In this document: piece by piece, positions 42,182 to 51,229 of the stretch
Layout: every line of letters starts with the position of its first letter
Position numbering within the stretch: the first letter of the stretch is position 1
NCBI GenBank assembly: GCA_002371895.1
Contig: DFHM01000009.1
Location: 29,231-93,230, forward strand
Direction of reading: 5' to 3'
DNA from: Candidatus Saccharibacteria bacterium UBA3723
GTDB taxonomy: Bacteria > Patescibacteriota > Saccharimonadia > Saccharimonadales > Saccharimonadaceae
Length of the DNA stretch: 64,000 nucleotides
Program-made: the position numbers and the translations under genes
Notes under the pieces: generated by a model
Databases searched by the model: none
What the model was told of the DNA's origin: nothing
Seen by the model: only the letters and a program-made list of their open reading frames with translations

Positions 42182-45118
42182 TTATTTATGCCTAAAGATT
42201 TTGTAGTCACCGCGAGGGTCACTCAAGTTTACGCTAGTACTGAGCTCGCCACTGTGGCTATTATAGGAAGCCTGCGCCTCGTGACCAACGCCATCAATTT
42301 CAACATACAGCTTAATATGTCCATGTCCACCATAGACGCCAGGTACGCCATCTACCTGCAAAATATCTCCCGGCCGCAATATTGAAGGGTCGCCTGTATT
42401 CGGTATTTCCTCATATAGTTCCGGGTGCGCTCGCATGTAATCACGCTGGTTTTCCGTACCGCAACACGCAAAGTCTGGATCAACACCAGAATAACGCATC
42501 ACCGTAGCCACGAAGAAGTCGCAGCTAGAACCACCAGACGGAATCCATGTCCATTCCGGCGAAACTTCCTTATAGGCAGCCTCGTATTCTGGTTTTGGCG
42601 TCATTGTACCAACGTGCGGATCGCCAACCGGCCAGGCTAGGTCGATAGCGGTCTGATTAACATCCATGTTGCCCTTACTATTACTAGAGCCACATTCGCC
42701 TTTATCGTTACTAAACGAGCCACCACCCGCTGCAACATAGTAGATATATGCACCATAGTCGGAGTTCGCCGGATATTCAATTGGACCATAGTCGACTTTG
42801 ATCTGGCCCCAAGTGCCGTTACTCTTGGTTGGCTCTACGGTTGGGTCGCGTTTTGCATCGGCGCGGTTCATGACGTACGGTGAACCCTCGCCGTTTTCTG
42901 CCTCTTCTTCAGTAAAGCCTAAATCGCGCGCCTGAGTCTTATAGACACCCGCACGGCCGTTATAACCGAAGAATGCATATTTAATATTGTCGTCATCCGA
43001 AGCATCCTTGCCGCCCAAATGACCACTAAACTCATTGAGGGCCGCTACCGCCTGCTCAACAAACTCCGCATCGGTATTTTCGTGGCCAGCCGGAACATCT
43101 AGTGCCAAAATCTGGAAGATGCCATCGCTGTTCGGGTTCGTACGGGATAGGTTGGACTCGCGCACGTGAATTGCGGCAAGTACCGCCCATGGAATATTAT
43201 CGCCTTGTTTCTTTGAAGCCTCTTCGTATAGCGGCTGATATTCCTGTACCTTCGCCCATTGCTCATCGGTAAATACCGGGTTACCAGCATAATCTTTGTT
43301 TTCGCCGGCAGATGCCGTAGTTGCAGCATTATTTTTACCACCAGAGCCAGTCGTGCCACCGCCACCCGTAATCGCCTTGCCATGCAATTCTTTATAGATA
43401 GCCTCAGCATTGCTAATACGCGCGGCCGTCTCGCCCGAGGATTCCGTACACTGCGTACAGCCCTCAACATCAACCGACCAGCGCAAGGCCGCCTGTCTTA
43501 CATCCTTATCTACGCTCAAGAAGCTACTATAGCTACTAGACACCTCATCATAGAGGAACGTTACAGAGAGCGACATCAAGTCATTTACGTCAGTTTCACT
43601 ATCGGCGGCCTTAATGAAGTTATCGCCACCACTAACATCGTATTTTTCCGGCTCCAAGAAATAGTGCATCAAATCTGGCGCCTGTTGTTTAATGTAGCTC
43701 AAGAAGTTTACGCGGCGACCATTCGACCACTGAATCAGACCAATACCGTATGGATGGTCAGTAGCATGTTCGATATCGTATGGCCAATATGCGTCATGCT
43801 GAGAAATTTCGTGGCGGACTGGATTGAAGCCACTTTCGTTCTGCATGTTACCCATAATGCCGGCTGCCTGCTCCTCAGTGAAGCCGATAGAGGTCAAGCC
43901 AGACCAAACTTTTTCTTTTGCCGTACTGCCCTTAATTACGGCCTGGCCACGACTATTGCCTTCGCAGAACTCTGCAATATCCGCCGTGCCATCTTTATAT
44001 TTACTCAGATAATCTTCCCAAGAGACACCGGATTTAATCTTATAAATTTTCGCATTTTTGCTCATGCCATACGGGGAAGAAGTGTTCTCCGAGGCTGGAT
44101 CATGAAAGACATCGATATTGTAATTTCCAGAAACGCCACCATCGCCAGCACCGGTATCGGTCACGAGATAGAAATGTTCGTGCGCCGCAGAACCTTCGCC
44201 AGACTTCTCAGTTTCAATATAGACTACGTCACCAAGGCTCAAATCTGGATCATGTTGATTAATCGCAATCTGACCATCCGCCAATTTACCATCATTGTAT
44301 TTTTCACTAGCATTTCTACCAGCATTACCGCCGTTCTCCGAGGCGTCAGAGCTATAAAAGGTTACCGTAGAGTGATTAGCTAACGCTTCGCCCTTATCAA
44401 TCTCGGTCTTCGAAACTTTGCTACCGCCGGCAACGCCAAGAATCGTATCAACGAAAGTCTCCATTGCCTTTTGGTCTTTTGGATGTACGCCATCGCCAAG
44501 ATATTCGCTCTCTTTGCCATCAACTACAGCCTTCCAGTCCGCAAGGGCAACCTTTGATTCGCTATCAGCTATCGATTTGAAGTTTTTGTTATTATCATCG
44601 TAGTTGCCATTAGTAGTGTGGTTAGTAGTGAATACGATGCGATCCGCGCTAGATGCCAGTGTGAGTACTTTTTTGATATGCTCGGTAGTTACAGCATTAG
44701 GATCATTCGTACCAAGCGCAAAAATCAACACTTTACGGACTTGGTTGTTCTTAGATAGTCCTTCCAAAATCGTAAGACCACTGTCACCACCAGCACTATC
44801 CGAAGCATCCATCCAGAAATGTTTACTAACCTTAGCATGTAAATCTACTTGCGGAATCTTCTGTTTTATTACGTCCTTAGACATTTCGGAAATGGAATCG
44901 CCAATCCATGTTACATCCGAGCCATCACCGTTGTACGCGCCAGCAGTCATCTGCGAACAGTCTTCTGGTCCACAGGCGTCCGGATCGTAGAACATAATAT
45001 TATTCGCCGCAAATTTGTCGATATAGTCTTCTACCTTCGCGTAGGTGCTCATCGGTGCAAAAAGCGACACAAAAATTGCCAACAATACAAGTAGGCCTCT
45101 TTGTATTCTGTTTTTCAC
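42182..45118 (-). CDS. Secreted multi-domain cell-wall hydrolase
   Basis: About 978 residues, numbered from GTG at 45118: signal peptide (1-27); SGNH/GDSL-like esterase (~68-230: Ser in WIGDSIS, ALGTND, Asp/His in GDGVHP); a 3D/MltA-like barrel (~250-340: VTFYSS, GDVVYIE, VTDTGAGDG, NIDVFHD); phage-tail-lysozyme-like domain (~395-560, Glu in MQNESGFNP); Gly/Thr linker; lytic-transglycosylase-like domain (~620-740, Glu in HVRESNLSR, DGIFQI); and a C-terminal CHAP/NlpC-like domain (~815-978, Cys in SSCDFFVATV, His in GGHGHIKLYVE). GTG is chosen because GTGGAG lies eight bases upstream and the alternative ATG at 45148 overlaps the -10 TATAAT. Likely acts on own or host peptidoglycan. Confidence 0.82.
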   Translation of the reverse strand: MKNRIQRGLLVLLAIFVSLFAPMSTYAKVEDYIDKFAANNIMFYDPDACGPEDCSQMTAGAYNGDGSDVTWIGDSISEMSKDVIKQKIPQVDLHAKVSKHFWMDASDSAGGDSGLTILEGLSKNNQVRKVLIFALGTNDPNAVTTEHIKKVLTLASSADRIVFTTNHTTNGNYDDNNKNFKSIADSESKVALADWKAVVDGKESEYLGDGVHPKDQKAMETFVDTILGVAGGSKVSKTEIDKGEALANHSTVTFYSSDASENGGNAGRNASEKYNDGKLADGQIAINQHDPDLSLGDVVYIETEKSGEGSAAHEHFYLVTDTGAGDGGVSGNYNIDVFHDPASENTSSPYGMSKNAKIYKIKSGVSWEDYLSKYKDGTADIAEFCEGNSRGQAVIKGSTAKEKVWSGLTSIGFTEEQAAGIMGNMQNESGFNPVRHEISQHDAYWPYDIEHATDHPYGIGLIQWSNGRRVNFLSYIKQQAPDLMHYFLEPEKYDVSGGDNFIKAADSETDVNDLMSLSVTFLYDEVSSSYSSFLSVDKDVRQAALRWSVDVEGCTQCTESSGETAARISNAEAIYKELHGKAITGGGGTTGSGGKNNAATTASAGENKDYAGNPVFTDEQWAKVQEYQPLYEEASKKQGDNIPWAVLAAIHVRESNLSRTNPNSDGIFQILALDVPAGHENTDAEFVEQAVAALNEFSGHLGGKDASDDDNIKYAFFGYNGRAGVYKTQARDLGFTEEEAENGEGSPYVMNRADAKRDPTVEPTKSNGTWGQIKVDYGPIEYPANSDYGAYIYYVAAGGGSFSNDKGECGSSNSKGNMDVNQTAIDLAWPVGDPHVGTMTPKPEYEAAYKEVSPEWTWIPSGGSSCDFFVATVMRYSGVDPDFACCGTENQRDYMRAHPELYEEIPNTGDPSILRPGDILQVDGVPGVYGGHGHIKLYVEIDGVGHEAQASYNSHSGELSTSVNLSDPRGDYKIFRHK

Positions 45119-45146
45119 TATACTAACTCCACTTTTTATTACATCC

Positions 45147-45152
45147 ATTATA
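45147..45152 (-). promoter_or_regulatory. -10 box of the wall-hydrolase gene
   Basis: TATAAT on the minus strand. The start should be near 45140, giving a ~22-nt leader with GTGGAG before the GTG at 45118. The ATG at 45148 is part of this box and cannot be translated from this promoter. Confidence 0.6.
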
Positions 45153-45296
45153 ACATGCTAACGCTAAATAAAACCCTGCATATAAGGATATAAATGGACA
45201 AAAATGCATAGTCTCGCATCACAATTCCGCTTATGCTTAAACTTTTATACAATTTATTATGGACAATGCCAAAAATGTGGTAAAATATTTTTAGTG

Positions 45297-45343
45297 AGTA
45301 AAGAGTTTTACTTGTTGACAACATGAAATAATCATGTTAATAT
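45297..45343 (+). promoter_or_regulatory. Promoter with operator-like palindromes before the HARE-HTH regulator
   Basis: TTGACA (45315-45320), 17-bp spacer, TAATAT (45338-45343). A perfect 7-5-7 palindrome AACATGA-AATAA-TCATGTT (45320-45338) fills the spacer exactly, and a second inverted repeat AGTAAA/TTTACT (45297-45312) sits just upstream of the -35. A protein bound there would block polymerase. Confidence 0.7.
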
Positions 45344-45395
45344 ATTTAAAAGTTAAGTTATAAACCCTAACGACGGAGAATAAGGAAGCAGTAGC

Positions 45396-46427
45396 ATGAA
45401 TAATGCGGATACGATTGCTAAAGCAATCGAAAATAGCCTCAGCATAATTGAACAAGAACGTGAACGGGAAATCATCTCGCGTAGATTTGGGCTCAATGGC
45501 CATAAGGAGACCCTTGAACAGATCGGCGAAATGTTGTCTATTACACGCGAACGTGTTCGCCAGCTTGAAAAGGCAATTCTTATTCGTCTCCGCATCGCAG
45601 CAGAGGAAGGCAAAATCGCAAACCTCGCCGCCGCAGAAAAACTTATTATTCGTAACTTAACTGAAATGGGCCGCGTTGCACGCAGCTCCGATCTAGCAAA
45701 GAAAATCCTTGGCCATGAGGCCACTCCAGTCGACAAGGCAAACTTTAGTTTCCTCGGAGAAATCTCTCCAGCTTTGACCATCATTACCGAAAACGACAAG
45801 TATCACAATGCTATTGGTATCGCTGAATACGGCGACGAAAAAGCCCTTCGTGTTAAGGTAGACGAAATTGTTTCTCTGATTAAGGCCAATAAGAAGCCAC
45901 TCAGCATCGATGAACTAGACGAAAAGCTCAACTATGAGCATCCATCTCACATCGAAGCCGTCGCCCGCATCAGCAAGCTACTTTCCACCCTCAATGATCA
46001 ATGGGGCCTCACCAAGTGGCCAACCGTCAATCCAAAGAACATTCGCGACAAAATCTACGTAGTTCTCGAAGAGCACAAAGAGCCTATGCACTTCAACGAC
46101 ATCGCAAAGGCAATTAGCTCTTCTGATTTCAAACGCAAGAACGTTACTGTTCAAGCCATCCACAACGAGCTCATCAAAGATTCTCGCTTCGTTCTAATCG
46201 GCCGCGGTATTTATGCGCTCGACAGCTGGGGCTACCAAAAGGGAACTGTTTCCGACATTATCACCAAGATCCTCAGGAACGCCGGCGACGAAGGTCTTTC
46301 CCGCAAAGAAATCGTCAAGCAAGTCCTCAAGGAACGCAAGGTAAAAGAAACCACCGTTCTTCTAAACCTCCAAAACAAGAGCCTATTTACCAAAGTTGGC
46401 AAAGACGGTTACAAATTAGCAGCCTAA
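45396..46427 (+). CDS. Sigma region 4/HARE-HTH regulator
   Basis: 343 residues. The N-terminus (~18-70) is a sigma-70 region 4 helix-turn-helix (REIISRRFGLNGHKETLEQI, MLSITRERVRQLEKAIL) without region 2, so it cannot melt DNA as a full sigma factor. Further on come winged-helix segments, one of them a HARE-HTH type domain (~225-285: PMHFNDIAKAISS, FVLIGRGIYAL), as in RNA polymerase delta subunit, and a closing helix-turn-helix (~290-343). A transcription regulator or polymerase-associated factor is likely. It has a ~45-nt leader with GGAGAATAAGGAAG, and an operator-like palindrome in its own promoter suggests autoregulation. Confidence 0.8.
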   Translation: MNNADTIAKAIENSLSIIEQEREREIISRRFGLNGHKETLEQIGEMLSITRERVRQLEKAILIRLRIAAEEGKIANLAAAEKLIIRNLTEMGRVARSSDLAKKILGHEATPVDKANFSFLGEISPALTIITENDKYHNAIGIAEYGDEKALRVKVDEIVSLIKANKKPLSIDELDEKLNYEHPSHIEAVARISKLLSTLNDQWGLTKWPTVNPKNIRDKIYVVLEEHKEPMHFNDIAKAISSSDFKRKNVTVQAIHNELIKDSRFVLIGRGIYALDSWGYQKGTVSDIITKILRNAGDEGLSRKEIVKQVLKERKVKETTVLLNLQNKSLFTKVGKDGYKLAA

Positions 46428-46430
46428 CCA

Positions 46431-46460
46431 AAAATATCTCCCGCATGGGAGATATTTTTT
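46431..46460. terminator. Bidirectional terminator
   Basis: AAAATATCTCCC-GCA-TGGGAGATATTTT with A and T runs, between the HARE-HTH gene and the convergent YvcK-HAD gene. Confidence 0.88.
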
Positions 46461-48267
46461 ATTGCAAATGTTTTTCTGCGTCAATTACTTGCTGCAGATT
46501 TTCAAATAGGGAACAGTGATTTTCTGCTAGCTCTTCTTCGGTTGGCCATGCGCGATTGGAATGATCGAGTGGGGATTTTACGCAGTAAGCACGGTAATTA
46601 TTGACGTCCTCAAAATCGATAATATCGTCACGTTCGTCACCAATTTGAATGGCTTCGTGCGCATAGATATTCTCAAATCCATAAAAACCACTAATTTCAA
46701 AACCGCCATCGCGCGTCTGACATTCCGTAAAGAAGCTGCGCTTTTTGCGATCTGGCGTCGCCATAAAACGCGGCGAGATATTTAATTTCCTAAATAACGG
46801 CAAAACAACCGAAGTGAATTTTGCGTCCTGAAAAGCATGCTCGCCATAAGTTAAAACTACCATCTCAGCATCTTCACGCTCATTGATATATTTCAGAAGA
46901 TCTTCCGCGCCCGGCAATAAATAATCCTGATATTTATCATTTTCCGCTAGTTGCATCGCCATAGAATTATATACATCATGCGCCGTCGCGCTACTCAGAC
47001 GTTTCGCAAGAATACGATTGAGCGCCGTCGTCGGATCAAAAGTCGCATGTTTGCCAGCAAGACGCATTTTTACGTATTCGTTTTCGCTATTCAAATCCAG
47101 TTCGCCAAATTCCGTATCACGTGCAATCAAATAATCACCATAATCGCGCTGAAGCTCATCGCCCAAATGGTCCTGATATTTATTTGATGCTTCGCAAAGA
47201 CATTCAAACAACATACTTGTACGAATAAGCGTTCTGTCCATATCGACCACGTACAACGATTTAACTTCTTTGATTTTTTCGGCGGTCTTTTCGTAGCTGC
47301 CAAGAATACATTTCGCAAGCTTATCACTATCATGACGAATCAAAGCGCGCTGTTTTTCGAGCGGATCGATTTTCGCATTATTCTTCCAAATCGCGCGCGA
47401 CAATAAATCCACGCCGCGAAATTCGTAATGGCGCTCAACTTCTTCAAATTTAACCGGGTGTTCGCCCTCCAAAGCATAGCGCTTTACCAGCTCTTCGCTC
47501 GGCTCATTTGTGTTATAAATAACCTCATCCAAGAAATCTACGCCAGCAATACGTTCAAGTTCATCGGCAAAATCTGCAACCGTAAAATCTTTCGTATGAC
47601 GCTCCTGATTCATCAAGTTACAGACATAGATTTTCTTTGCCTGCGACTGCGCAAGCGCTTGGCCAATGCCACGCACGATTAATGACGCACCAAGACTTTC
47701 ATACAAGCCACCCGGCGCAATCACAATCAAATCCGCATCTGCGATTGCGCGCAGAGCAGCACTGTTTGGTTCTGGCTTTGGTTCGAGCCAAATTCTTGGA
47801 CGAGTATTTGCAAATGTAGCCTCACGAATCTCGCGTTCGTGATAAATCTTTTTCTCGCCATCATCCACCGCCAGCGTAACTTTATCCAAAGTTATCGGCA
47901 GAACGCTATGTGCACCAATATCCAACACATCGCTAGCCGTCTCGACCGCGTCCGCAAAACTGCCGGTCGTCTTTTCTAGCGCAGTAATAAACAAGTTTCC
48001 AAAAGAATGCCCAGCAAGCGAGCCTTCATCAAAGCGATAATTAAACAAATCACGCAGTTTTGGCGAATTTGAAAGCGCCACCAAACATTGGCGCGCATCG
48101 CCAGGCGGCAAAACGCCAAGTTCGTCACGCAGTTGCCCAGTCGAACCACCATCATCCGCCATGCTTACAAGTGCCGTAATGTGACCGCAATAATCCTTTA
48201 AGCCAGACAAAACCATAAAGCTGCCAGTACCACCACCAATAACAACCACATTCATCTCTTTATCCAT
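46459..48267 (-). CDS. YvcK/CofD-like protein fused to a HAD-type domain
   Basis: 602 residues. Residues 1-~320 are YvcK-like (CofD-related fold): VVVIGGGTGSFMVLSGLK, MADDGGSTGQLRDELG, PPGDARQCLVALS, SFGNLFITAL, VIAPGGLYESL. YvcK binds UDP-sugars and governs carbon use and cell-wall synthesis in B. subtilis. Residues ~335-602 form a HAD-type hydrolase with motif I VDMDRTLIRT (~341-350), a VVLTYGEH segment and the acidic motif GDERDDIIDF near 555. The fusion suggests that a phosphatase acts on or under control of the YvcK ligand. Normal YvcK is ~320 residues. Divergent from the VirD4-like gene, 36 bp apart. Confidence 0.85.
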   Translation of the reverse strand: MDKEMNVVVIGGGTGSFMVLSGLKDYCGHITALVSMADDGGSTGQLRDELGVLPPGDARQCLVALSNSPKLRDLFNYRFDEGSLAGHSFGNLFITALEKTTGSFADAVETASDVLDIGAHSVLPITLDKVTLAVDDGEKKIYHEREIREATFANTRPRIWLEPKPEPNSAALRAIADADLIVIAPGGLYESLGASLIVRGIGQALAQSQAKKIYVCNLMNQERHTKDFTVADFADELERIAGVDFLDEVIYNTNEPSEELVKRYALEGEHPVKFEEVERHYEFRGVDLLSRAIWKNNAKIDPLEKQRALIRHDSDKLAKCILGSYEKTAEKIKEVKSLYVVDMDRTLIRTSMLFECLCEASNKYQDHLGDELQRDYGDYLIARDTEFGELDLNSENEYVKMRLAGKHATFDPTTALNRILAKRLSSATAHDVYNSMAMQLAENDKYQDYLLPGAEDLLKYINEREDAEMVVLTYGEHAFQDAKFTSVVLPLFRKLNISPRFMATPDRKKRSFFTECQTRDGGFEISGFYGFENIYAHEAIQIGDERDDIIDFEDVNNYRAYCVKSPLDHSNRAWPTEEELAENHCSLFENLQQVIDAEKHLQ

Positions 48268-48303
48268 ATAGTTTTAGTTTACCATTTATGCTAAAATACT
48301 AGC

Positions 48304-51153
48304 ATGCAAATTATTCGCTTTTTAACGATGCCGATTGTGTGGATACCGATTGTCGTCATCTTGGTAATTTTAACGATTCGCAACCACAAAAAAGCAAATC
48401 GCCTTCAAGTCCTAAACGTCGAGAGCGTCCTATTGATGCTAGAAATCCCGAAGGACAACGACAAAAAAGAGCTCGCCGCAGAGCAACTTTTTGCGTCTCT
48501 TCACGGTATCTTGCGCGACAAAAGTGAATTAAAGAATTCTGGCGGCGTTCAGGAGCATCTTTCATTCGAAATCGCCTCTACTGGCAACCAAATTCGTTTC
48601 TTTGTTTGGGTGCCAAAGATTCTCCAGTCATTCGTAGAAGGTCAGATTTATTCTCAGTATCCAAGCGTCCAGATTTATCGCATGAAGGAAGATTATGTCG
48701 ATCATCGCGATAATTATCCGGTTGCATACACTTCTGAAGTTACTCTCATCGAAAACGAAGCTTTGCCGATTAAGACTTTTGAGTCATTCGAGGTTGACCC
48801 ACTTGCGGGTATTACCGGTACACTCGCAAAGCTCAATCCAAACGGCGGTGAAGAGCTTTGGATTCAAATTCTCACTCGTCCAATCGCTGATGATTGGCAT
48901 ACCAAATCCGACCGCTGGATTAAGAGCGTCAAAGACGGCAAAGGCGGCTTCGACTTCTTCCATATCGACTGGCGCTGGTTCCTCGAAGTTCTCGCTGCAT
49001 TATGGCGCCCACCAGAGGGTGGCACCGAACAACCAGTAAAAGTCGAGCTTTCCGAGCGCGATAAAACTCGCGTTGCCAAGGCAGAAGAGAAGGCCACAAA
49101 ACTTGGCTATCAGGTCAAGATTCGCCTCGTCTACGTTGGTAGCAACGAAATGAACGCCAAGCTCAACATGCAGGCACTCGTCGGTACTTTCAAACAGTTC
49201 AACTCCACGAACCTCAACGGTTTCAAGATGACCGGCGCAACCTTCGATCGCAATGCGCTCGATGCATATAAGACTCGTCAATTCACCGACGAAGGCTTCA
49301 TTCTTAATATTTCCGAGTTGGCATCGGTTTATCACTTGCCACACACCAACGTCGAAACGCCAAACATCGTTTGGGCATCCAGCAAAACCGCAGAGCCACC
49401 GGCAAAGCTTCCAATGCTTACTGGCGATCCAACCTTCGACGAAAATATCTCCGCCTTTGGCCTTACCGATTTCCGCGGTATCAAGCACCAATTCGGTATG
49501 TATCGTCGCGACCGTTCTCGTCACGTGTATATCATCGGTCAGACTGGTTCCGGTAAATCTGGTCTCTTAACACTCTTTGCACTCAGTGATATTTATCACA
49601 ACCAGGGTTATTGTATTATCGATCCACATGGCGACCTTGCCACAGACAACCTAAAGTTCATCCCAGAATCCCGCATCAAGGACGTCGTCTACTTCAACCC
49701 AGCCGATACGCAGTATCCAATGGCATTCAACCCACTCGAAGTCTACGATCCAGCCCGCAAGCCAAATATCTCCTCCGAGGTTATCGGCGTACTAAAGCGT
49801 ATGTTCGGCGAATCTTGGGGTCCACGCCTTGAGCACATTCTTCGCTATACGCTTCTTGCGCTTCTTGATCGTCCGCAAACAACCATGTTGGATATTTCCC
49901 GCATGCTTACGGATAAAGATTTCCGCAAGGAAACTCTTGAATACTGTCAGGACGTTACCGTTCTTCAATTCTGGAAGCAGGAGTTCGGCTCCTGGGGCGA
50001 CAAGCAGGTCACAGAATCCGTCGCACCTATTCTAAACAAGGTCGGTGCATTTACTGCAAACCCAATCATCCGCAACATCATCGGCCAGCCAAAGTCTAGC
50101 TTCGATATCCGCAAAATTATGGACGAGGGCAAAATTCTTGTAGTAAACCTTTCTAAGGGTCTTATCGGCGAAGATAACGCCGCAATTCTTGGTGCATTCC
50201 TAGTCACCAAGGTTCAGCTCGCCGCAATGAGTCGCTCCGATATCGAAAACGTCGACGATCGTCGCCCATTCTATCTCTACGTAGATGAGTTCCAAAACTT
50301 CGCGACCGATTCCTTTGCCGTTATTCTTTCCGAGGCGCGCAAATACGGTCTCAACCTTACCGTAGCCAACCAGTACACCAGCCAGATGACCGAGGCCGTC
50401 CGCGACGCAGTCTTCGGTAACGTCGGTACTACGATTAGCTTCCGCGTCTCCGCAGACGATGCGCCAATTCTATCGAAACAATTCGAGCCAGTCTTTGAGG
50501 CACAGGACCTCCTCAACCTCAACAACCGCCACTTTGTCGTCTCCATGATTATTAACGGCGAAAAGACTCCAGCCTTCTCGGCTACAACCCTTAGCATTCC
50601 AAAGCCACCGAACGATCTCATGCCACGTATTGTCAAATACTCCCGCATGACTTATGCTCGCACGCGCGACGAAGTTGAAGCCGAAATTCGCGCCAATATC
50701 GAAGCAGCAGAGAAGTGGAAGAAGGACCTATCCGATTCCGGTAGAGAGGCTGGTTCCCGCGGTAGCGAGCCAAAGGCTCCAGCCGAAAAGCCAACTTACA
50801 AGTTCGTTCCAACCCCGCAGCAAGATTTCCGCAAGCAAAAAATCTCCCCAAATCAAGCGCAGGGAGAAGAGCAGACCGGTAATGGTCTAAAAGACCTCAG
50901 TAAACTCCTTGGCGAAAAGGCTAATGAGCTCCGCAAGGCTAGCCCAAATATTCAGGTATACGAAGACACCGAAGAAGATAAGGCCAACGAACAGGTAGAT
51001 AACAGCGTAGAAGAAGACTTAAAGCTGCGCCCTACTATCACTTCTGGTAGCAATAAAAACGAAGTCGTCATACAAGCCAATCAGAACGCGCAGAACGGCG
51101 GCAAACATAAAAACCGTAATCGTAATAGGAACCGAAATAAAAATCGCTCCTAG
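48304..51153 (+). CDS. VirD4/TraG-like membrane ATPase
   Basis: 949 residues. An N-terminal helix (~5-24), a ~370-residue domain of the type found in CPR conjugation-like ATPases (SFEVDPLAGITG), Walker A IIGQTGSGKSGLL (~410-422), IDPHGDLATD, Walker B FYLYVDEFQN (~657), and VANQYTSQM. The tail is low complexity (~800-949) ending in Asn/Arg repeats. It belongs to the type IV coupling-protein superfamily; no relaxase or VirB4 gene is near, so DNA transfer, DNA uptake or secretion cannot be told apart. TAAAAT at 48292-48297 ends six bases before the ATG. Confidence 0.82.
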   Translation: MQIIRFLTMPIVWIPIVVILVILTIRNHKKANRLQVLNVESVLLMLEIPKDNDKKELAAEQLFASLHGILRDKSELKNSGGVQEHLSFEIASTGNQIRFFVWVPKILQSFVEGQIYSQYPSVQIYRMKEDYVDHRDNYPVAYTSEVTLIENEALPIKTFESFEVDPLAGITGTLAKLNPNGGEELWIQILTRPIADDWHTKSDRWIKSVKDGKGGFDFFHIDWRWFLEVLAALWRPPEGGTEQPVKVELSERDKTRVAKAEEKATKLGYQVKIRLVYVGSNEMNAKLNMQALVGTFKQFNSTNLNGFKMTGATFDRNALDAYKTRQFTDEGFILNISELASVYHLPHTNVETPNIVWASSKTAEPPAKLPMLTGDPTFDENISAFGLTDFRGIKHQFGMYRRDRSRHVYIIGQTGSGKSGLLTLFALSDIYHNQGYCIIDPHGDLATDNLKFIPESRIKDVVYFNPADTQYPMAFNPLEVYDPARKPNISSEVIGVLKRMFGESWGPRLEHILRYTLLALLDRPQTTMLDISRMLTDKDFRKETLEYCQDVTVLQFWKQEFGSWGDKQVTESVAPILNKVGAFTANPIIRNIIGQPKSSFDIRKIMDEGKILVVNLSKGLIGEDNAAILGAFLVTKVQLAAMSRSDIENVDDRRPFYLYVDEFQNFATDSFAVILSEARKYGLNLTVANQYTSQMTEAVRDAVFGNVGTTISFRVSADDAPILSKQFEPVFEAQDLLNLNNRHFVVSMIINGEKTPAFSATTLSIPKPPNDLMPRIVKYSRMTYARTRDEVEAEIRANIEAAEKWKKDLSDSGREAGSRGSEPKAPAEKPTYKFVPTPQQDFRKQKISPNQAQGEEQTGNGLKDLSKLLGEKANELRKASPNIQVYEDTEEDKANEQVDNSVEEDLKLRPTITSGSNKNEVVIQANQNAQNGGKHKNRNRNRNRNKNRS

Positions 51154-51175
51154 CGCAAAATAAAAGCCTTAGATA

Positions 51176-51210
51176 AAAAATATATCCCCTACCAGTGGGG
51201 ATATATTTTT
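51176..51210. terminator. Bidirectional terminator after the VirD4-like gene
   Basis: AAAAATATATCCCC and GGGGATATATTTTT around TACCAGT, between convergent genes. Confidence 0.88.
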
Positions 51211-51229
51211 GTTTGACTATTGCTTTCTA

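Noticed and set aside
43259..44383. 374-codon open frame antisense to the wall-hydrolase gene
   Set aside because: The sense strand carries clear enzyme domains; the antisense product is low in recognisable structure and lacks start signals.
45119..45148. ATG at 45148 as start of the wall hydrolase
   Set aside because: The ATG is part of the -10 TATAAT; the GTG at 45118 has GTGGAG eight bases upstream and gives a clean signal peptide.
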